From: Synechococcus sp. CCY 0621 | Lineage (GTDB): Bacteria; Cyanobacteriota; Cyanobacteriia; PCC-6307; Cyanobiaceae | DNA: 34,436 bases | Reading direction: 5' to 3' | Assembly (NCBI RefSeq): GCF_019038465.1 | Contig: NZ_JAFKRH010000019.1 | Location: 1 to 34,436 of the forward strand | Shown here: piece after piece, positions 9,776 through 18,827 of the stretch | How positions within the stretch are numbered: the stretch's first letter is position 1 | Layout of the letters: every line of letters begins with the position of its first letter | Made by a program: the position numbers and the translations under genes | Notes under the pieces: generated by a model | What the model was told of the DNA's origin: nothing | Seen by the model: the letters and a program-made list of their open reading frames with translations, nothing else | Databases searched by the model: none

Positions 9776-11611
9776 ATGTTTCGCAAAAGCCAAACCTTCA
9801 GGAGTTTGGTGCGACTTCTGGCCCAGTTGCCGGCGCACCGCAAGCGCGCGCTGATCCGTCTGATCCCCCTGGCGATCCTTGCCGGTATCGCCGATCTGGT
9901 GGTGGTGGCCCTGGTGGCCCGTCTGTTCACGGTGGTCGTCGGCGGGGAAAATCGTCCTTCGATCCCCTGGGAAGGCCTGGTTCCGGAAGATCCACGCGTC
10001 AAGGTGGTGGTCCTGGTGGTGGCCTTTGTGGCGGCTGCCTGGTTCTCCTCACTTTCGAAGCTTCTGCTGCGGGCCTTCCAGTTGCGGCTCAAGGCATCAA
10101 TCTGGCGCGACCTGTCTGACATGGCTCAGCGCAAGTTGATTGCCCAGCCCTATGTCTATTTTCTGGGTGAATCGAAGTCAGATATCTCCGCCAAGGTGCT
10201 GATCAATGTGTCGCGTGTTGCGGACATTGTCGTGTTGCCGCTGTTGCAGTTGGCCAGTGGGGTGTTCGTGATCGCCCTGCTCTCCGCCGGCATGCTGATC
10301 GTCGGCAAGTTGCTAGCCGTTGTGTTGATCGTGGGTCTGCTGGCTGGTTACCTGCTGATCTCCACCGCTATTACCCCTTTCCTGCGTTTTGCAGCCCGGC
10401 AGAGGATCCTGCTGGAGGTCCGCACGAACACGATACTTTCTGAGTCGATGCGCACCATCCTGGATGTGCAGCTCACCGGCTCGGAGCCCTATTTCGAGCG
10501 CCACTACCAGGAGGCAGGTCGCGAAACCATCCCGTTCATCTGGAAGGCTGACGTCCTGCCTGAGACCCCCCGCGCTCTGATCGAACCCCTCGGGATCACG
10601 ATGATCTTCGCGGCAGGCATGTTGCCCCTGCTGTCCAATCCGGATCCCGGTGCGCTGCTGAAGATCATTCCGTTCCTGGCCACCGTGGCGGTCACGTCGC
10701 TGAAACTGACGCCACCCCTTCAAGATAGTTTCAGGGCCATCACTTCCCTGCGTGCGGGCCTGCCTGACCTGGAGGAGACCCTGAAGTTGATTGAGTTGCC
10801 GGAAAGCCGGCTCACCATCCGCTCCGAGGGGGTCCCCTCCCCGGATGGGGTGATGCCGAAGCGAGCGATCCGCCTCAGTAATGTCAGTTACCGCTATCCC
10901 GGCTCCGACGTCAATGTCCTCCATGACATTTCGATGTCGATCCCGGTGGGTTCCCGCGTGGCCTTCGTCGGTGCCACCGGCAGCGGCAAGACAACAACGG
11001 CCAACCAGCTGCTCTGTCTGTTGCGACCCAGCTCCGGCAGTCTCAAGCTGGATGGCATTGAAGTGGTGGATTCCGACGTGCCGGCTTGGCAGGCGAACTG
11101 CGCCTATGTGCCCCAGGCGATCAATCTCTTGAATGGCAATATCATCGAGAACATCGCCTTTGCCGAGGAGGTCGATGAGGTCGATCAGATGCGGGTCTGG
11201 GAGGCCCTCCAGGCCGCCCAGCTGGCCGATATCGTCGCCGAACTTCCCCTGGGCCTGTTCACACCGATCGGCGATAACGGCATCCGGCTGTCCGGGGGGC
11301 AGCGGCAACGATTGGCCCTGGCACGCGCTTTTTACCGCAATTCCAAGTTCCTGGTGTTGGATGAAGCCACCAGTGCGCTCGACAACCGCACCGAATCCGA
11401 GGTGATGGATGCCATTGAGGTGATTGGACGTCGCTGTACCTTGGTGGTAATTGCCCATCGGCTCTCCACCGTGATGCGCTCTGATTGCATCTTTGAATTC
11501 GAAGGCGGTCGGATCAAGGCTTCCGGCACCTTCGACCAACTGCGGCAACGCTCCGATACCTTCAACGATCTGGCCTCTTTTGAGCGGCGGCTGTCCAGTC
11601 CGCTTGGCTGA
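9776..11611 (+). CDS. ABC transporter, fused membrane and ATPase domains (MsbA/lipid-exporter type)
   Basis: A 611-residue half-transporter. The N-terminal part (to about residue 330) contains long hydrophobic segments fitting a six-helix exporter domain. The ATPase domain follows, with Walker A GATGSGKTT at 399-407, Q-loop region YVPQAINLLNG, signature LSGGQRQR from 505, and Walker B FLVLDEATSALD with Asp529 and Glu530. The H-loop is in VVIAHRLST. Half-size exporters of this type act as homodimers and move lipids, lipid-linked glycans or drugs. The adjoining glycosyltransferase points to envelope glycan or lipid export, by inference. Composition is slightly less GC-rich than its neighbours. 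Confidence 0.9.
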   Translation: MFRKSQTFRSLVRLLAQLPAHRKRALIRLIPLAILAGIADLVVVALVARLFTVVVGGENRPSIPWEGLVPEDPRVKVVVLVVAFVAAAWFSSLSKLLLRAFQLRLKASIWRDLSDMAQRKLIAQPYVYFLGESKSDISAKVLINVSRVADIVVLPLLQLASGVFVIALLSAGMLIVGKLLAVVLIVGLLAGYLLISTAITPFLRFAARQRILLEVRTNTILSESMRTILDVQLTGSEPYFERHYQEAGRETIPFIWKADVLPETPRALIEPLGITMIFAAGMLPLLSNPDPGALLKIIPFLATVAVTSLKLTPPLQDSFRAITSLRAGLPDLEETLKLIELPESRLTIRSEGVPSPDGVMPKRAIRLSNVSYRYPGSDVNVLHDISMSIPVGSRVAFVGATGSGKTTTANQLLCLLRPSSGSLKLDGIEVVDSDVPAWQANCAYVPQAINLLNGNIIENIAFAEEVDEVDQMRVWEALQAAQLADIVAELPLGLFTPIGDNGIRLSGGQRQRLALARAFYRNSKFLVLDEATSALDNRTESEVMDAIEVIGRRCTLVVIAHRLSTVMRSDCIFEFEGGRIKASGTFDQLRQRSDTFNDLASFERRLSSPLG

Positions 11612-11763
11612 ACGTTATGGCCTTCATTGGATGGCTGTTGACCAAGCATTTAGGAATCAATGACGATCGTTAGTTCTACGGATTGCTCTTGCATCTGATG
11701 AGGTCAGCACGTTGATCAGGTGCGGCTGCTAACGTCAAAAATGAAACCTCTGCGCCGGAGCCT
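11612..11763. other. Intergenic region between exporter and helicase genes
   Basis: This 152-base gap is noticeably richer in A and T than the flanking genes. I see no tRNA, no convincing stem-loop followed by a T run, and no open frame. It presumably carries the helicase promoter, but I cannot pick one element with confidence. Confidence 0.5.
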
Positions 11764-14157
11764 GTGAGTTTTCTGGCCGGTCTGAACGAGGCCCAGCGGC
11801 GGGCGGTCGATCACCACACCGGCCCGCTGCTGGTGGTGGCCGGGGCCGGCAGCGGCAAGACCCGGGCCCTGACCCACCGCATCGCCCATCTGATCGGGCA
11901 CCACGGCGTCGATCCGGCCCAGGTGCTGGCGGTCACCTTCACCAACAAGGCCGCCCGGGAGATGAAGGAGCGCCTGGAGGTGCTGCTGGCCCAGCGGCTG
12001 GCCCAGAGCCAGTTCGGCCAGCCCTGGAGCACCCTGCCGGCCCGGGAGCAGAAGCAGCTGCGCAGCCGCATCTACCGGGAGGTGATCAAGGACCTCTGGA
12101 TCGGCACCTTCCATGCCCTGTTCGCCCGGCTGCTCCGCTTCGACATCGACAAGTTCCGCGACCCCGAAGGACTCACCTGGACGCGTCAGTTCTCCATCTA
12201 CGACGAGAGCGACGCCCAGAGCCTGGTCAAGGAGATCGTCACCCAGGAGATGCAGCTCGATCCCAAGCGCTTCGAGCCGAAGAAGGTGCGCTGGGCGATC
12301 AGCAGCGCCAAGAACCAGGGCTGGCTGCCGGAGCGGCTCGAGGAGGAGCACCCCGGCCCCCGCGGCAAGCACGAGGCCGAGGCCTACCGCCGCTACCGGC
12401 GCGCCCTGGCCGCCAACAACGCCCTTGATTTCGACGACCTGCTGCTGATGCCGGTGCAGCTGCTGCAGCAGAACGAGCAGATCCGCCACTACTGGCACCG
12501 CCGCTTCCGCCACGTGCTGGTGGACGAATACCAGGACACCAACCGCACCCAGTACGACCTGATCAAGCTGCTGGTGGCCAACGGCCATCCCCCCGAGCAC
12601 TTCGACGACTGGGAGGGCCGCTCCGTGTTCGTGGTGGGCGACGCCGACCAGAGCATCTACAGCTTCCGGGCCGCCGACTTCACGATCCTGATGGGGTTCC
12701 AGAAGGAGTTCGGCGACGGCTCCCTCGACGGGGACACCGGCACGATGGTGAAGCTGGAGGAGAACTACCGCTCCACCGCCACGATCCTGGAGGCGGCCAA
12801 CGCCCTGATCGCCAACAACAGCGAGCGCATCGACAAGGTGCTGCGCCCCACCCGCGGCGAGGGGGAGCCCATCAGCCTCACCCGCTGCGACGACGAGATC
12901 GCCGAGGCCGAGGCGGTGGTGCACCGGATGCGGATGCTGGAGGCGGCCCACCCCGAGCTGCGCTGGGGCGACATGGCTGTGCTCTATCGCACCAACGCCC
13001 AGTCCCGCGCCATGGAGGAGTCGCTGGTGCGCTGGGGTCTGCCCTACATCGTGGTCGGGGGCCTGCGCTTCTATGACCGGCGAGAGATCAAGGACGTGCT
13101 GGCCTACCTGCGCCTGCTGGTCAACCCAGCCGACACCGTCAGCCTGCTGCGGGTGCTGAACGTGCCCCGGCGGGGCATCGGCAAGACCACCATCGAGCGG
13201 CTCACCGATGCGGCCAACCAGCTGGGGCTGCCCCTGTGGGAGGTGGTGAGCGATCCGGAGGCCGTGCGCTCCCTCGCCGGCCGTTCCGCCCGGGGGGTGC
13301 TGCAGTTCCAGGAACTGATCTCCGACCTGAGCCGTCGCCTTCAGGACGCTCCCCCCTCCGAGCTGGTGCAGCGGGTGATGGAGCAGAGCGGCTACCTGGC
13401 CGAGCTGCTGGCCGAAGCCACCGATGAATCGGAGGAGCGGCGCCGCAACCTGCAGGAACTGGTCAATGCGGCTCTCCAGTACCAGGAGGAGAACGAGGAG
13501 GGCTCCCTGGAGGGGTTCCTGGCCTCCGCCGCCCTGGCCAGCGATGCCGACAGCAAGGACACCGAGGCCGACCGGGTCACGCTGATGACCCTGCATGCCA
13601 GCAAGGGGCTCGAGTTTCCGGTGGTCTTTCTGGTGGGGCTCGAGCAGGGCCTGTTCCCCAGCTACCGCTCCCTGGAGGACCCCGCCGCCCTCGAGGAGGA
13701 GCGTCGCCTTTGCTATGTGGGCATCACCCGCGCCAAGGAACGGCTGTTCCTCTCCCATGCCAGCGAACGGCGGCTCTGGGGCGGCATGCGGGAGCCGGCG
13801 GTGCCCTCGGTGTTCCTCTCCGAATTGCCCGAAGCACTGCTGCAGGGCGACATCCCCCGCAGCGGCGGCGCGGCCCTGCGGCGGGAGCAGCGGCTGGAGC
13901 GCCTCACCCGGGTCGACCGCGACGACAGCCAACGGGTCGCGGCCGGCGGGCCGGCCGGGGATCCTGCCAATGCGGTGCGGCGCCGCAGCGCGGCCCGCGC
14001 CTGGGCGGTGGGAGATCGGGTGCGGCACAGCAGCTTCGGCGAAGGCCATGTCACCCACCTGTTCGGCAGCGGTGAGAAGACCTCCATCGCCGTGAAGTTC
14101 GAAGGCATGGGCCCGAAGATCCTCGATCCGCGCCTGGCCCCCATCGAACCGGCATGA
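11764..14157 (+). CDS. pcrA: UvrD/PcrA-type ATP-dependent DNA helicase
   Basis: A 797-residue superfamily 1A 3'-5' helicase. It shows the Q motif LNEAQRRAV, Walker A GAGSGKT at 27-33, motif Ia FTNKAAREM, Walker B LVDEYQDTN (Asp254, Glu255), motif III VVGDADQSIYSFRAAD, motif IV LEENYRST, and motifs V/VI in LMTLHASKGLEFP and YVGITRAKERL. The C-terminus (AWAVGDRVRHSSFGEG...) is the Tudor-like domain of PcrA/UvrD that contacts RNA polymerase. Roles in the family are nucleotide-excision repair, clearing of stalled complexes and replication restart. Start is GTG at 11764. The stop overlaps the next gene by 4 bases. PcrA and UvrD cannot be separated by eye. Confidence 0.95.
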   Translation: MSFLAGLNEAQRRAVDHHTGPLLVVAGAGSGKTRALTHRIAHLIGHHGVDPAQVLAVTFTNKAAREMKERLEVLLAQRLAQSQFGQPWSTLPAREQKQLRSRIYREVIKDLWIGTFHALFARLLRFDIDKFRDPEGLTWTRQFSIYDESDAQSLVKEIVTQEMQLDPKRFEPKKVRWAISSAKNQGWLPERLEEEHPGPRGKHEAEAYRRYRRALAANNALDFDDLLLMPVQLLQQNEQIRHYWHRRFRHVLVDEYQDTNRTQYDLIKLLVANGHPPEHFDDWEGRSVFVVGDADQSIYSFRAADFTILMGFQKEFGDGSLDGDTGTMVKLEENYRSTATILEAANALIANNSERIDKVLRPTRGEGEPISLTRCDDEIAEAEAVVHRMRMLEAAHPELRWGDMAVLYRTNAQSRAMEESLVRWGLPYIVVGGLRFYDRREIKDVLAYLRLLVNPADTVSLLRVLNVPRRGIGKTTIERLTDAANQLGLPLWEVVSDPEAVRSLAGRSARGVLQFQELISDLSRRLQDAPPSELVQRVMEQSGYLAELLAEATDESEERRRNLQELVNAALQYQEENEEGSLEGFLASAALASDADSKDTEADRVTLMTLHASKGLEFPVVFLVGLEQGLFPSYRSLEDPAALEEERRLCYVGITRAKERLFLSHASERRLWGGMREPAVPSVFLSELPEALLQGDIPRSGGAALRREQRLERLTRVDRDDSQRVAAGGPAGDPANAVRRRSAARAWAVGDRVRHSSFGEGHVTHLFGSGEKTSIAVKFEGMGPKILDPRLAPIEPA

Positions 14158-15017
14158 CCCTGCCGCTGGTCACCGCCGTGGTGCCCACCCGCAACCGCCG
14201 CGAGACCACCCTGCGCTTCCTGGAGCGCATGGCCGCCCAGACCTACCGGGCCCTGCGCCTCGTGGTGGTGGATGCCAACTCCAGCGACGGCACCGTGGCG
14301 GTGATCCGTCAGCACCATCCGCAGGTGACGGTGGTGGCGGCCGGCGATCGGGATTTCTGGGCCGGTGCCACCAACCGGGGCGTCCGCCGGGCCCTGGCGG
14401 CCGGCACCGACTACGTCCTCACCATCAACGACGACGCGGTGGTGCCTGAGGATTATGTGGAGCGGATGGTGGCCCTGGCCCAGCGCCACGGCTGCGGGAT
14501 CCTGGGCAGCCGCATCGATCTGCTGGCGGAGCCCGGGCGGATCTGGGCCCTGGGCACCCGCACCGACTGGGGCACGGATCGCTTCCTGCGCCTGTCCCAT
14601 CACGGCGAGCTGGCCAGCCAGCTGGATCCGGCGATGGCGGCCGCCGAGGTGCTCGTGGCCGAGGCGATGCCGGGCAACGGGGTGCTGATCCGCCAGGAGG
14701 TCTTCCGCCGTGTGGGCCTGTATGACGCCTTCTGGCTTCCCCACTACCACGCCGATTCCGAGTGGGTGATGCGGGCGGTCCGTCGTGGCATTGACGCCAA
14801 GGTGACCCCGGCCATCGTGGTTCTCAACGACTTTGGCGAGGAGCAGAAGCGCTTACCCCTGGGCAGCCTGCGGGGCCTGATGTTCACCTTCTTCCATCCC
14901 AAGTCCCACCTCTATCTGCCGGCGGTGGCGGCGATTCTCTGGCGCTACTGCCCCCCCGCCCAGCGTTGGCCCACCCTGCGGGCCCTCGGCGGGCGTTTCC
15001 TCAGGATGAAACGGTGA
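14154..15017 (+). CDS. Glycosyltransferase family 2
   Basis: A 287-residue GT-A protein. The N-terminus VTAVVPTRNRRETTLRFLERM is the classic GT2 opening strand and helix, followed by VVVDANSSDGT. The metal/donor-binding acidic motif is INDDAVVP with Asp93 and Asp94. WAGATNRGVRRAL fits the acceptor-side helix, and EVFRRVGLYDAFWLPHYHADSEW the C-terminal region of rhamnosyltransferase-like members. Sugar and acceptor are unknown. Its ATG lies inside the helicase stop (ATGA), so translation is probably coupled to pcrA, an unusual partner. Its 3' end overlaps the end of the convergent GT2 gene by 17 bases. Confidence 0.88.
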   Translation: MTLPLVTAVVPTRNRRETTLRFLERMAAQTYRALRLVVVDANSSDGTVAVIRQHHPQVTVVAAGDRDFWAGATNRGVRRALAAGTDYVLTINDDAVVPEDYVERMVALAQRHGCGILGSRIDLLAEPGRIWALGTRTDWGTDRFLRLSHHGELASQLDPAMAAAEVLVAEAMPGNGVLIRQEVFRRVGLYDAFWLPHYHADSEWVMRAVRRGIDAKVTPAIVVLNDFGEEQKRLPLGSLRGLMFTFFHPKSHLYLPAVAAILWRYCPPAQRWPTLRALGGRFLRMKR

Positions 15018-15960
15018 AGGAGGTGCGGGGATGGAACAGGCCGGGGCGCCGCCGTAGCCGTCGCCAGCACCAGCGCAGATAATCCCCTACTCCCCACCAA
15101 CGGCCCTGGGCACGGGCCGGGTCGGAGAGGCAGAAACTCACGGGCCGAAGCGCGTAGTAGAGCAGGTTCAGTCCCAGAGCCAGCGGCGTGGCGTGGCGGT
15201 GCAGGAAGTACAGCTTGCTGAAGGTGGCGTGCTGGTACTTGGCCCGTGGGGCCCGCTGAGTGATCGCCGAGACCTGATGCTCCACCAGCACGGCCTGGGT
15301 GACCCTCAGCCGATAGCCCAGCCGGTGGTGGCGCTCGGAGATGTCGGCGTCCTCGTAATCGAGAAAGTACTGGGGGTCGAATGCGGGGCAGTCCTGGAAG
15401 ATCCCCAGGCGGAAAAGCATGCTGCAGCCGGAGATCCAGCGGGTGGGCCAGGTGCGGACCGGGGTGGGGCGGCAGTCATCGCCCGGGAAGCGATGGCCCA
15501 GCTGGCCGCTCCAGCGGTTGAAGCTGCCGTGGCTGAACCAGACGTCGCCCTGGGGGTCCCGAATCCGGGTGCCGAGCATGGCAATCTCGGTGTCGTCACG
15601 CAGGCACTGCCTCACATAGGCGATCGCGCCGGTATCGAGGCGGGCATCGGGATTGATCAGCCAGGCCAAGGCCCGACGGTCGGTCTGCCACACATGGCGG
15701 AGGCCCAGATTGCAGCCGCTGCCGAAGCCGAGGTTGGCGCCCGCTTCAATCAGCTGCACTGGCAGCGGTAGGGAGGCGGCCTCGAGCCATTGGCGCAGGC
15801 TTTGATCGGCAGGGGAGTTATTGACGATGATGAACCTCAGGGAGTCGCATTCCTCCCCGCTGGCCATGGTGTCCTCAACCAGGCCGCGAATCAACCCTCC
15901 ACAGTGATAATTCACTGTGATGAAGTAGATGGTGGAGGCGCTGTCCGGTGAGCTCACCAT
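15001..15960 (-). CDS. Glycosyltransferase family 2 (rhamnosyltransferase-like)
   Basis: This 319-residue protein has the GT2 pattern IYFITVNYHCGGLIRGLVE, then FIIVNNSPADQS, EAGANLGFGSGCNLGL, and the acidic donor motif INPDARLD. WISGCSMLFRLGIFQ followed by FDPQYFLDYEDADISER is the pattern of WbbL/rhamnosyltransferase-type enzymes. The C-terminus is basic with a short hydrophobic stretch, suggesting membrane contact. ATG at 15960 is chosen over the TTG one codon upstream. It is encoded on the same strand as the rhamnan-synthesis-F-like gene, 36 bases downstream of that gene, so the two may be cotranscribed. Confidence 0.88.
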   Translation of the reverse strand: MVSSPDSASTIYFITVNYHCGGLIRGLVEDTMASGEECDSLRFIIVNNSPADQSLRQWLEAASLPLPVQLIEAGANLGFGSGCNLGLRHVWQTDRRALAWLINPDARLDTGAIAYVRQCLRDDTEIAMLGTRIRDPQGDVWFSHGSFNRWSGQLGHRFPGDDCRPTPVRTWPTRWISGCSMLFRLGIFQDCPAFDPQYFLDYEDADISERHHRLGYRLRVTQAVLVEHQVSAITQRAPRAKYQHATFSKLYFLHRHATPLALGLNLLYYALRPVSFCLSDPARAQGRWWGVGDYLRWCWRRLRRRPGLFHPRTSFTVSS

Positions 15961-15996
15961 CAACTGGTCTTCATGGCCCCGCGATGCAGGCCGTCA

Positions 15997-17286
15997 TCAT
16001 TCATAGGTGGAGGGATAGATGAAGGTGCCTGTGATCCCCTTGACGGCGGCTTCACGCAGCCGGTTGTCATAGCTGAGGGGTACGCCTCGGCTGTACATGA
16101 GATTCCTGAACTCATCAACCAGACTCCCGACCTGAGCGCTTTCCCCGTCTCCAAGGGACTGGCGGACCACTTCGCGGAACAGGCTGATGGCCTGGGCCAT
16201 GGTGTAACTGCCGGCAGTGCAGAGATCATGCTTCACGAATGGGCAGTGAAGATAGACCGGGTAGAGGAAAGCGGCGAGGTGGCTCGGGTTCCCGTTTTCG
16301 ATCAGGTCGGCGACGCTGTAAAGCTGAGCTCCTGTGAGTTTCTCGTGATGATCACTGAGCAGCATCAGTTGCTGCAGGGAATAGCCGATCTTGCGTCGCT
16401 GGGAGGTGCGCGCCGGGGAAGGCATGAGCCTGAGGACTTCTTCGGCGGGCACACCACCTTCGTCGCGAAAGTAGTTCTCGAGCGCTTCCTGGAGCTTATC
16501 GCTCGTGTAGAGGGTTTCAACGGCGGAAAAGCGCCGATAAACAGTTTGGGAGAGTGCAATCTCTCCATTGTAGATGCAATGGCCGCGGTGGGAGAGGGGC
16601 CTGTATTCCTTCCAGAACTGCAGAAACCATCTGGAGCGGAAAATCTCTGGCTTGAGAACCTGAAAATAGGATTGGTAGTGGGTCTGGATCTGATGGCTGA
16701 TGTGGCTGAACAATGCCTGTTTCCCTGAGCTGGCGAAGGCATTCAGAGAAGAAACGAGAGCCTGAGCGTTGCGGCCCGGGATGAACTGCATCGAGTCATT
16801 GGCAATGCAGAGCAACTGGCAGCGCTCCAGATGACCTTCGCCATGAAGCAGTAGCACCCCATCCCGGAAGCCACCGAAATCACGGCCGATGTTGCGCCGA
16901 TCAAACACGCGCCAGCACAGATCATCCAGGAGGGCGACATCCTCAGGGTCGGTGTGATCGTTGTTGATGTAAACAACCGCAAAGCCCGCCGCTTTGAGCG
17001 TCTCGATGTAAGCCCTGTTGGAGTTCGTCAGCCTTCTGGCGTAGGCAATGAACAGAGCGATTCTCTCCGGGGTGCCGCTGGATGGGCCGGAGCTTCCAGC
17101 GCTCCGCGCGTCGGTTTGACGACCGATGGGCTGGAGGCGCTTTTGGGGGGTGCTTCGCACGCCATCCGGACCGATCCAATAATCGATCTGGGCCTGAAGA
17201 TAGTTGCCAAGGATGAAGGTCTTGATCTTGATCTTCTTCCACAGACCCAGGGGGGCCTTGAGGACCTTCTTGAAGCTGTCAGTCAT
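15997..17286 (-). CDS. Rhamnan synthesis protein F-like (RgpF family) polysaccharide protein
   Basis: A 429-residue protein. Its best landmark is NIGRDFGGFRDG at 132-143, preceded by VVYINND at about 104-110. This matches the N-x-G-R-D-x-x-G-x-R-D core of the RgpF family, which takes part in rhamnose-glucose polysaccharide synthesis in Gram-positive bacteria and is found in many O-antigen loci. Further downstream, LLCIANDSMQF and the HRGHCIYNGEIALSQ region are compatible with that family. The substrate in cyanobacteria is not known. It is followed on the same strand by a GT2 gene. GC content is visibly lower than in the surrounding housekeeping genes, which hints at separate ancestry. Confidence 0.7.
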   Translation of the reverse strand: MTDSFKKVLKAPLGLWKKIKIKTFILGNYLQAQIDYWIGPDGVRSTPQKRLQPIGRQTDARSAGSSGPSSGTPERIALFIAYARRLTNSNRAYIETLKAAGFAVVYINNDHTDPEDVALLDDLCWRVFDRRNIGRDFGGFRDGVLLLHGEGHLERCQLLCIANDSMQFIPGRNAQALVSSLNAFASSGKQALFSHISHQIQTHYQSYFQVLKPEIFRSRWFLQFWKEYRPLSHRGHCIYNGEIALSQTVYRRFSAVETLYTSDKLQEALENYFRDEGGVPAEEVLRLMPSPARTSQRRKIGYSLQQLMLLSDHHEKLTGAQLYSVADLIENGNPSHLAAFLYPVYLHCPFVKHDLCTAGSYTMAQAISLFREVVRQSLGDGESAQVGSLVDEFRNLMYSRGVPLSYDNRLREAAVKGITGTFIYPSTYE

Positions 17287-17364
17287 TCGATGCGACCCTT
17301 GCGGCGTGGGCCTGATTCCCCAGGCTCCGGCTCAGGTGGTGGGCATCAATCATTGAGCATCAGG

Positions 17365-17406
17365 GCTGCAAGGTCAGAGCTGCAAAATCAGTGCTGCAAG
17401 GTCAGC
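17365..17406. repeat. Three tandem 14-base repeats
   Basis: Three head-to-tail copies of a 14-base unit: GCTGCAAGGTCAGA at 17365, GCTGCAAAATCAGT at 17379 and GCTGCAAGGTCAGC at 17393. Copies 1 and 3 match in the first 13 positions; copy 2 differs from them by AA for GG in the middle. The array lies in the 206-base gap between the divergent rgpF-like gene and cca, 78 bases from the first start and 86 bases from the second. The rest of that gap (17287-17492) shows no gene or hairpin that I can support. The repeat could be a regulator binding array or a simple slippage product. Confidence 0.9.
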
Positions 17407-17492
17407 ATGATTCCCCTATCGCCATCAGGCGCGATGCCGATCGGCCGAGTGTACCGTGCGCCTTCTGGACACCGTTCCATGGGCCTGCCGCG

Positions 17493-18764
17493 ATGACGGT
17501 CTGCGTGATCGACCCCCAGGATCTCAGCCTGCCTCCCCGTCTGCTGGCCGCGTTCCATCGGTCGAGCGACTGCGCGGTGCTGGCGGTTGTGGGTGGCGCC
17601 GTGCGGGATCTGATGCTGCATCGGGTGCACCTCGATCCCCTCCGGGGCCTTCCCGACCTCGACCTTGTGGTGGAGCTCGCTCCGCAGGCTGACGTGGCTG
17701 ATCCGCAGCCCGCGGCCCATCGTCTGGCCGAGACGCTGCTGCGGGAGGCCCCTGCCGCGGCGGTGGGCTACTGCCAGTTCCATCCCGCCTTCGGCACCGT
17801 CGAACTGGAGCTCGACGGGATCCGGCTGGATCTGGCCTCGGCCCGCAGCGAGATCTACCCGGCTCCTGGGGAGAACCCCGTCGTCTCCTACGGCTCCCTG
17901 GAGGATGATCTCGCCCGCAGGGACTTCAGCATCAATGCCATGGCCTTGGTGTTCGCTGTCCCCGGGCCGGGCTTGCGCCTGCTGGATCCCCACGGTGGTG
18001 GCGGCGATCTGGCCCGGCGGCAGTTGCGTCTTCTGCATGACCGAAGCCTGGAAGACGACCCCACCCGGATCGTGCGGGCCGCCCGCTACGCCGCCCGGCT
18101 GGGGTTCACCCTGGCGCCTGCCAGCCTGGATCAGCTGCACTCCACCCTGGCCCGCTGGCCTTGGGGGACGCTCGATTCCGCTGCGGAGGCAGGCCGGATG
18201 CCCCCCGCGCTGGGCACCCGCCTGCGGATGGAGCTGGAATTGCTGCTGGATCGGGAACCCTGGGAAGAGGCCCTGACCTGCCTGCAGTCCTGGGGTGCCC
18301 TGGTGCTGGTGGATCCGGCCCTGCAGGCCGACGTCACCTGGCGCCGCCGCCTGCGCTGGGCTCGGCGCAGCGGCTTGCCGCTTCTGGCGGCCCTGCTGGC
18401 CGTCGGCGAGACGGCCTCAGCCGTGGCGATGCGGCTGCAGTTGCCCCACGGGCAGCAGCGGCTGCTGGCGCAGCTGGCTCTGCTGCGCCAGGCCTGGCGC
18501 CACTGCGAGTCCCCGCCCTGCACGGCGCTGGCCTGGAGCACCTTTCTGGAGCAGCCGGGCTGGTCCCCCGAGGCCGTCGCCCTGGCGCTGGTGAGCGGAG
18601 TGCTCCCCCGGCGCCCCCTGCTGCGCTGGTGGTGCCGCTGGCGCCATCTGGCCTCACCGGTGGCGGCGGCCGACCTGATCGCCGCTGGCCTGAAGCCCGG
18701 ACCGGCCCTCGGGGAGCGCCTGCGCCAACTGCGGGGTGAGCGATTGCAACTGGAGCGGCTCTGA
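17493..18764 (+). CDS. cca: CCA tRNA nucleotidyltransferase / poly(A) polymerase family
   Basis: A 423-residue class II nucleotidyltransferase. The head domain shows VVGGAVRDLML (GGAVRD at 34-39) and the catalytic DLDLVVE (Asp55, Asp57). The second half of the head has YGSLEDDLARRDFSINAMAL, followed by HDRSLEDDPTRIVRAARYAARLGF, the start of the neck domain that reads the nucleotide base. The enzyme adds or repairs the 3' CCA of tRNA. Some cyanobacteria split CC- and A-adding activity between two proteins, and I cannot decide which applies here. ATG at 17493 is chosen because the family N-terminus follows it; the frame is open further upstream through the 14-base repeats. Confidence 0.88.
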   Translation: MTVCVIDPQDLSLPPRLLAAFHRSSDCAVLAVVGGAVRDLMLHRVHLDPLRGLPDLDLVVELAPQADVADPQPAAHRLAETLLREAPAAAVGYCQFHPAFGTVELELDGIRLDLASARSEIYPAPGENPVVSYGSLEDDLARRDFSINAMALVFAVPGPGLRLLDPHGGGGDLARRQLRLLHDRSLEDDPTRIVRAARYAARLGFTLAPASLDQLHSTLARWPWGTLDSAAEAGRMPPALGTRLRMELELLLDREPWEEALTCLQSWGALVLVDPALQADVTWRRRLRWARRSGLPLLAALLAVGETASAVAMRLQLPHGQQRLLAQLALLRQAWRHCESPPCTALAWSTFLEQPGWSPEAVALALVSGVLPRRPLLRWWCRWRHLASPVAAADLIAAGLKPGPALGERLRQLRGERLQLERL

Positions 18765-18827
18765 ACGGTTGCAGCGGGTGGGCAAAGGTCCCCTAGGGTC
18801 TCGAGCCAGCGGCTCCCCCTGTGCCGA

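Noticed and set aside
11716-14058. Minus-strand open frame of 780 codons opposite pcrA
   Set aside because: The translation is repetitive (HQQ, LLQL, GVGH runs) as expected from antisense of high-GC coding DNA; the plus strand encodes all helicase motifs.
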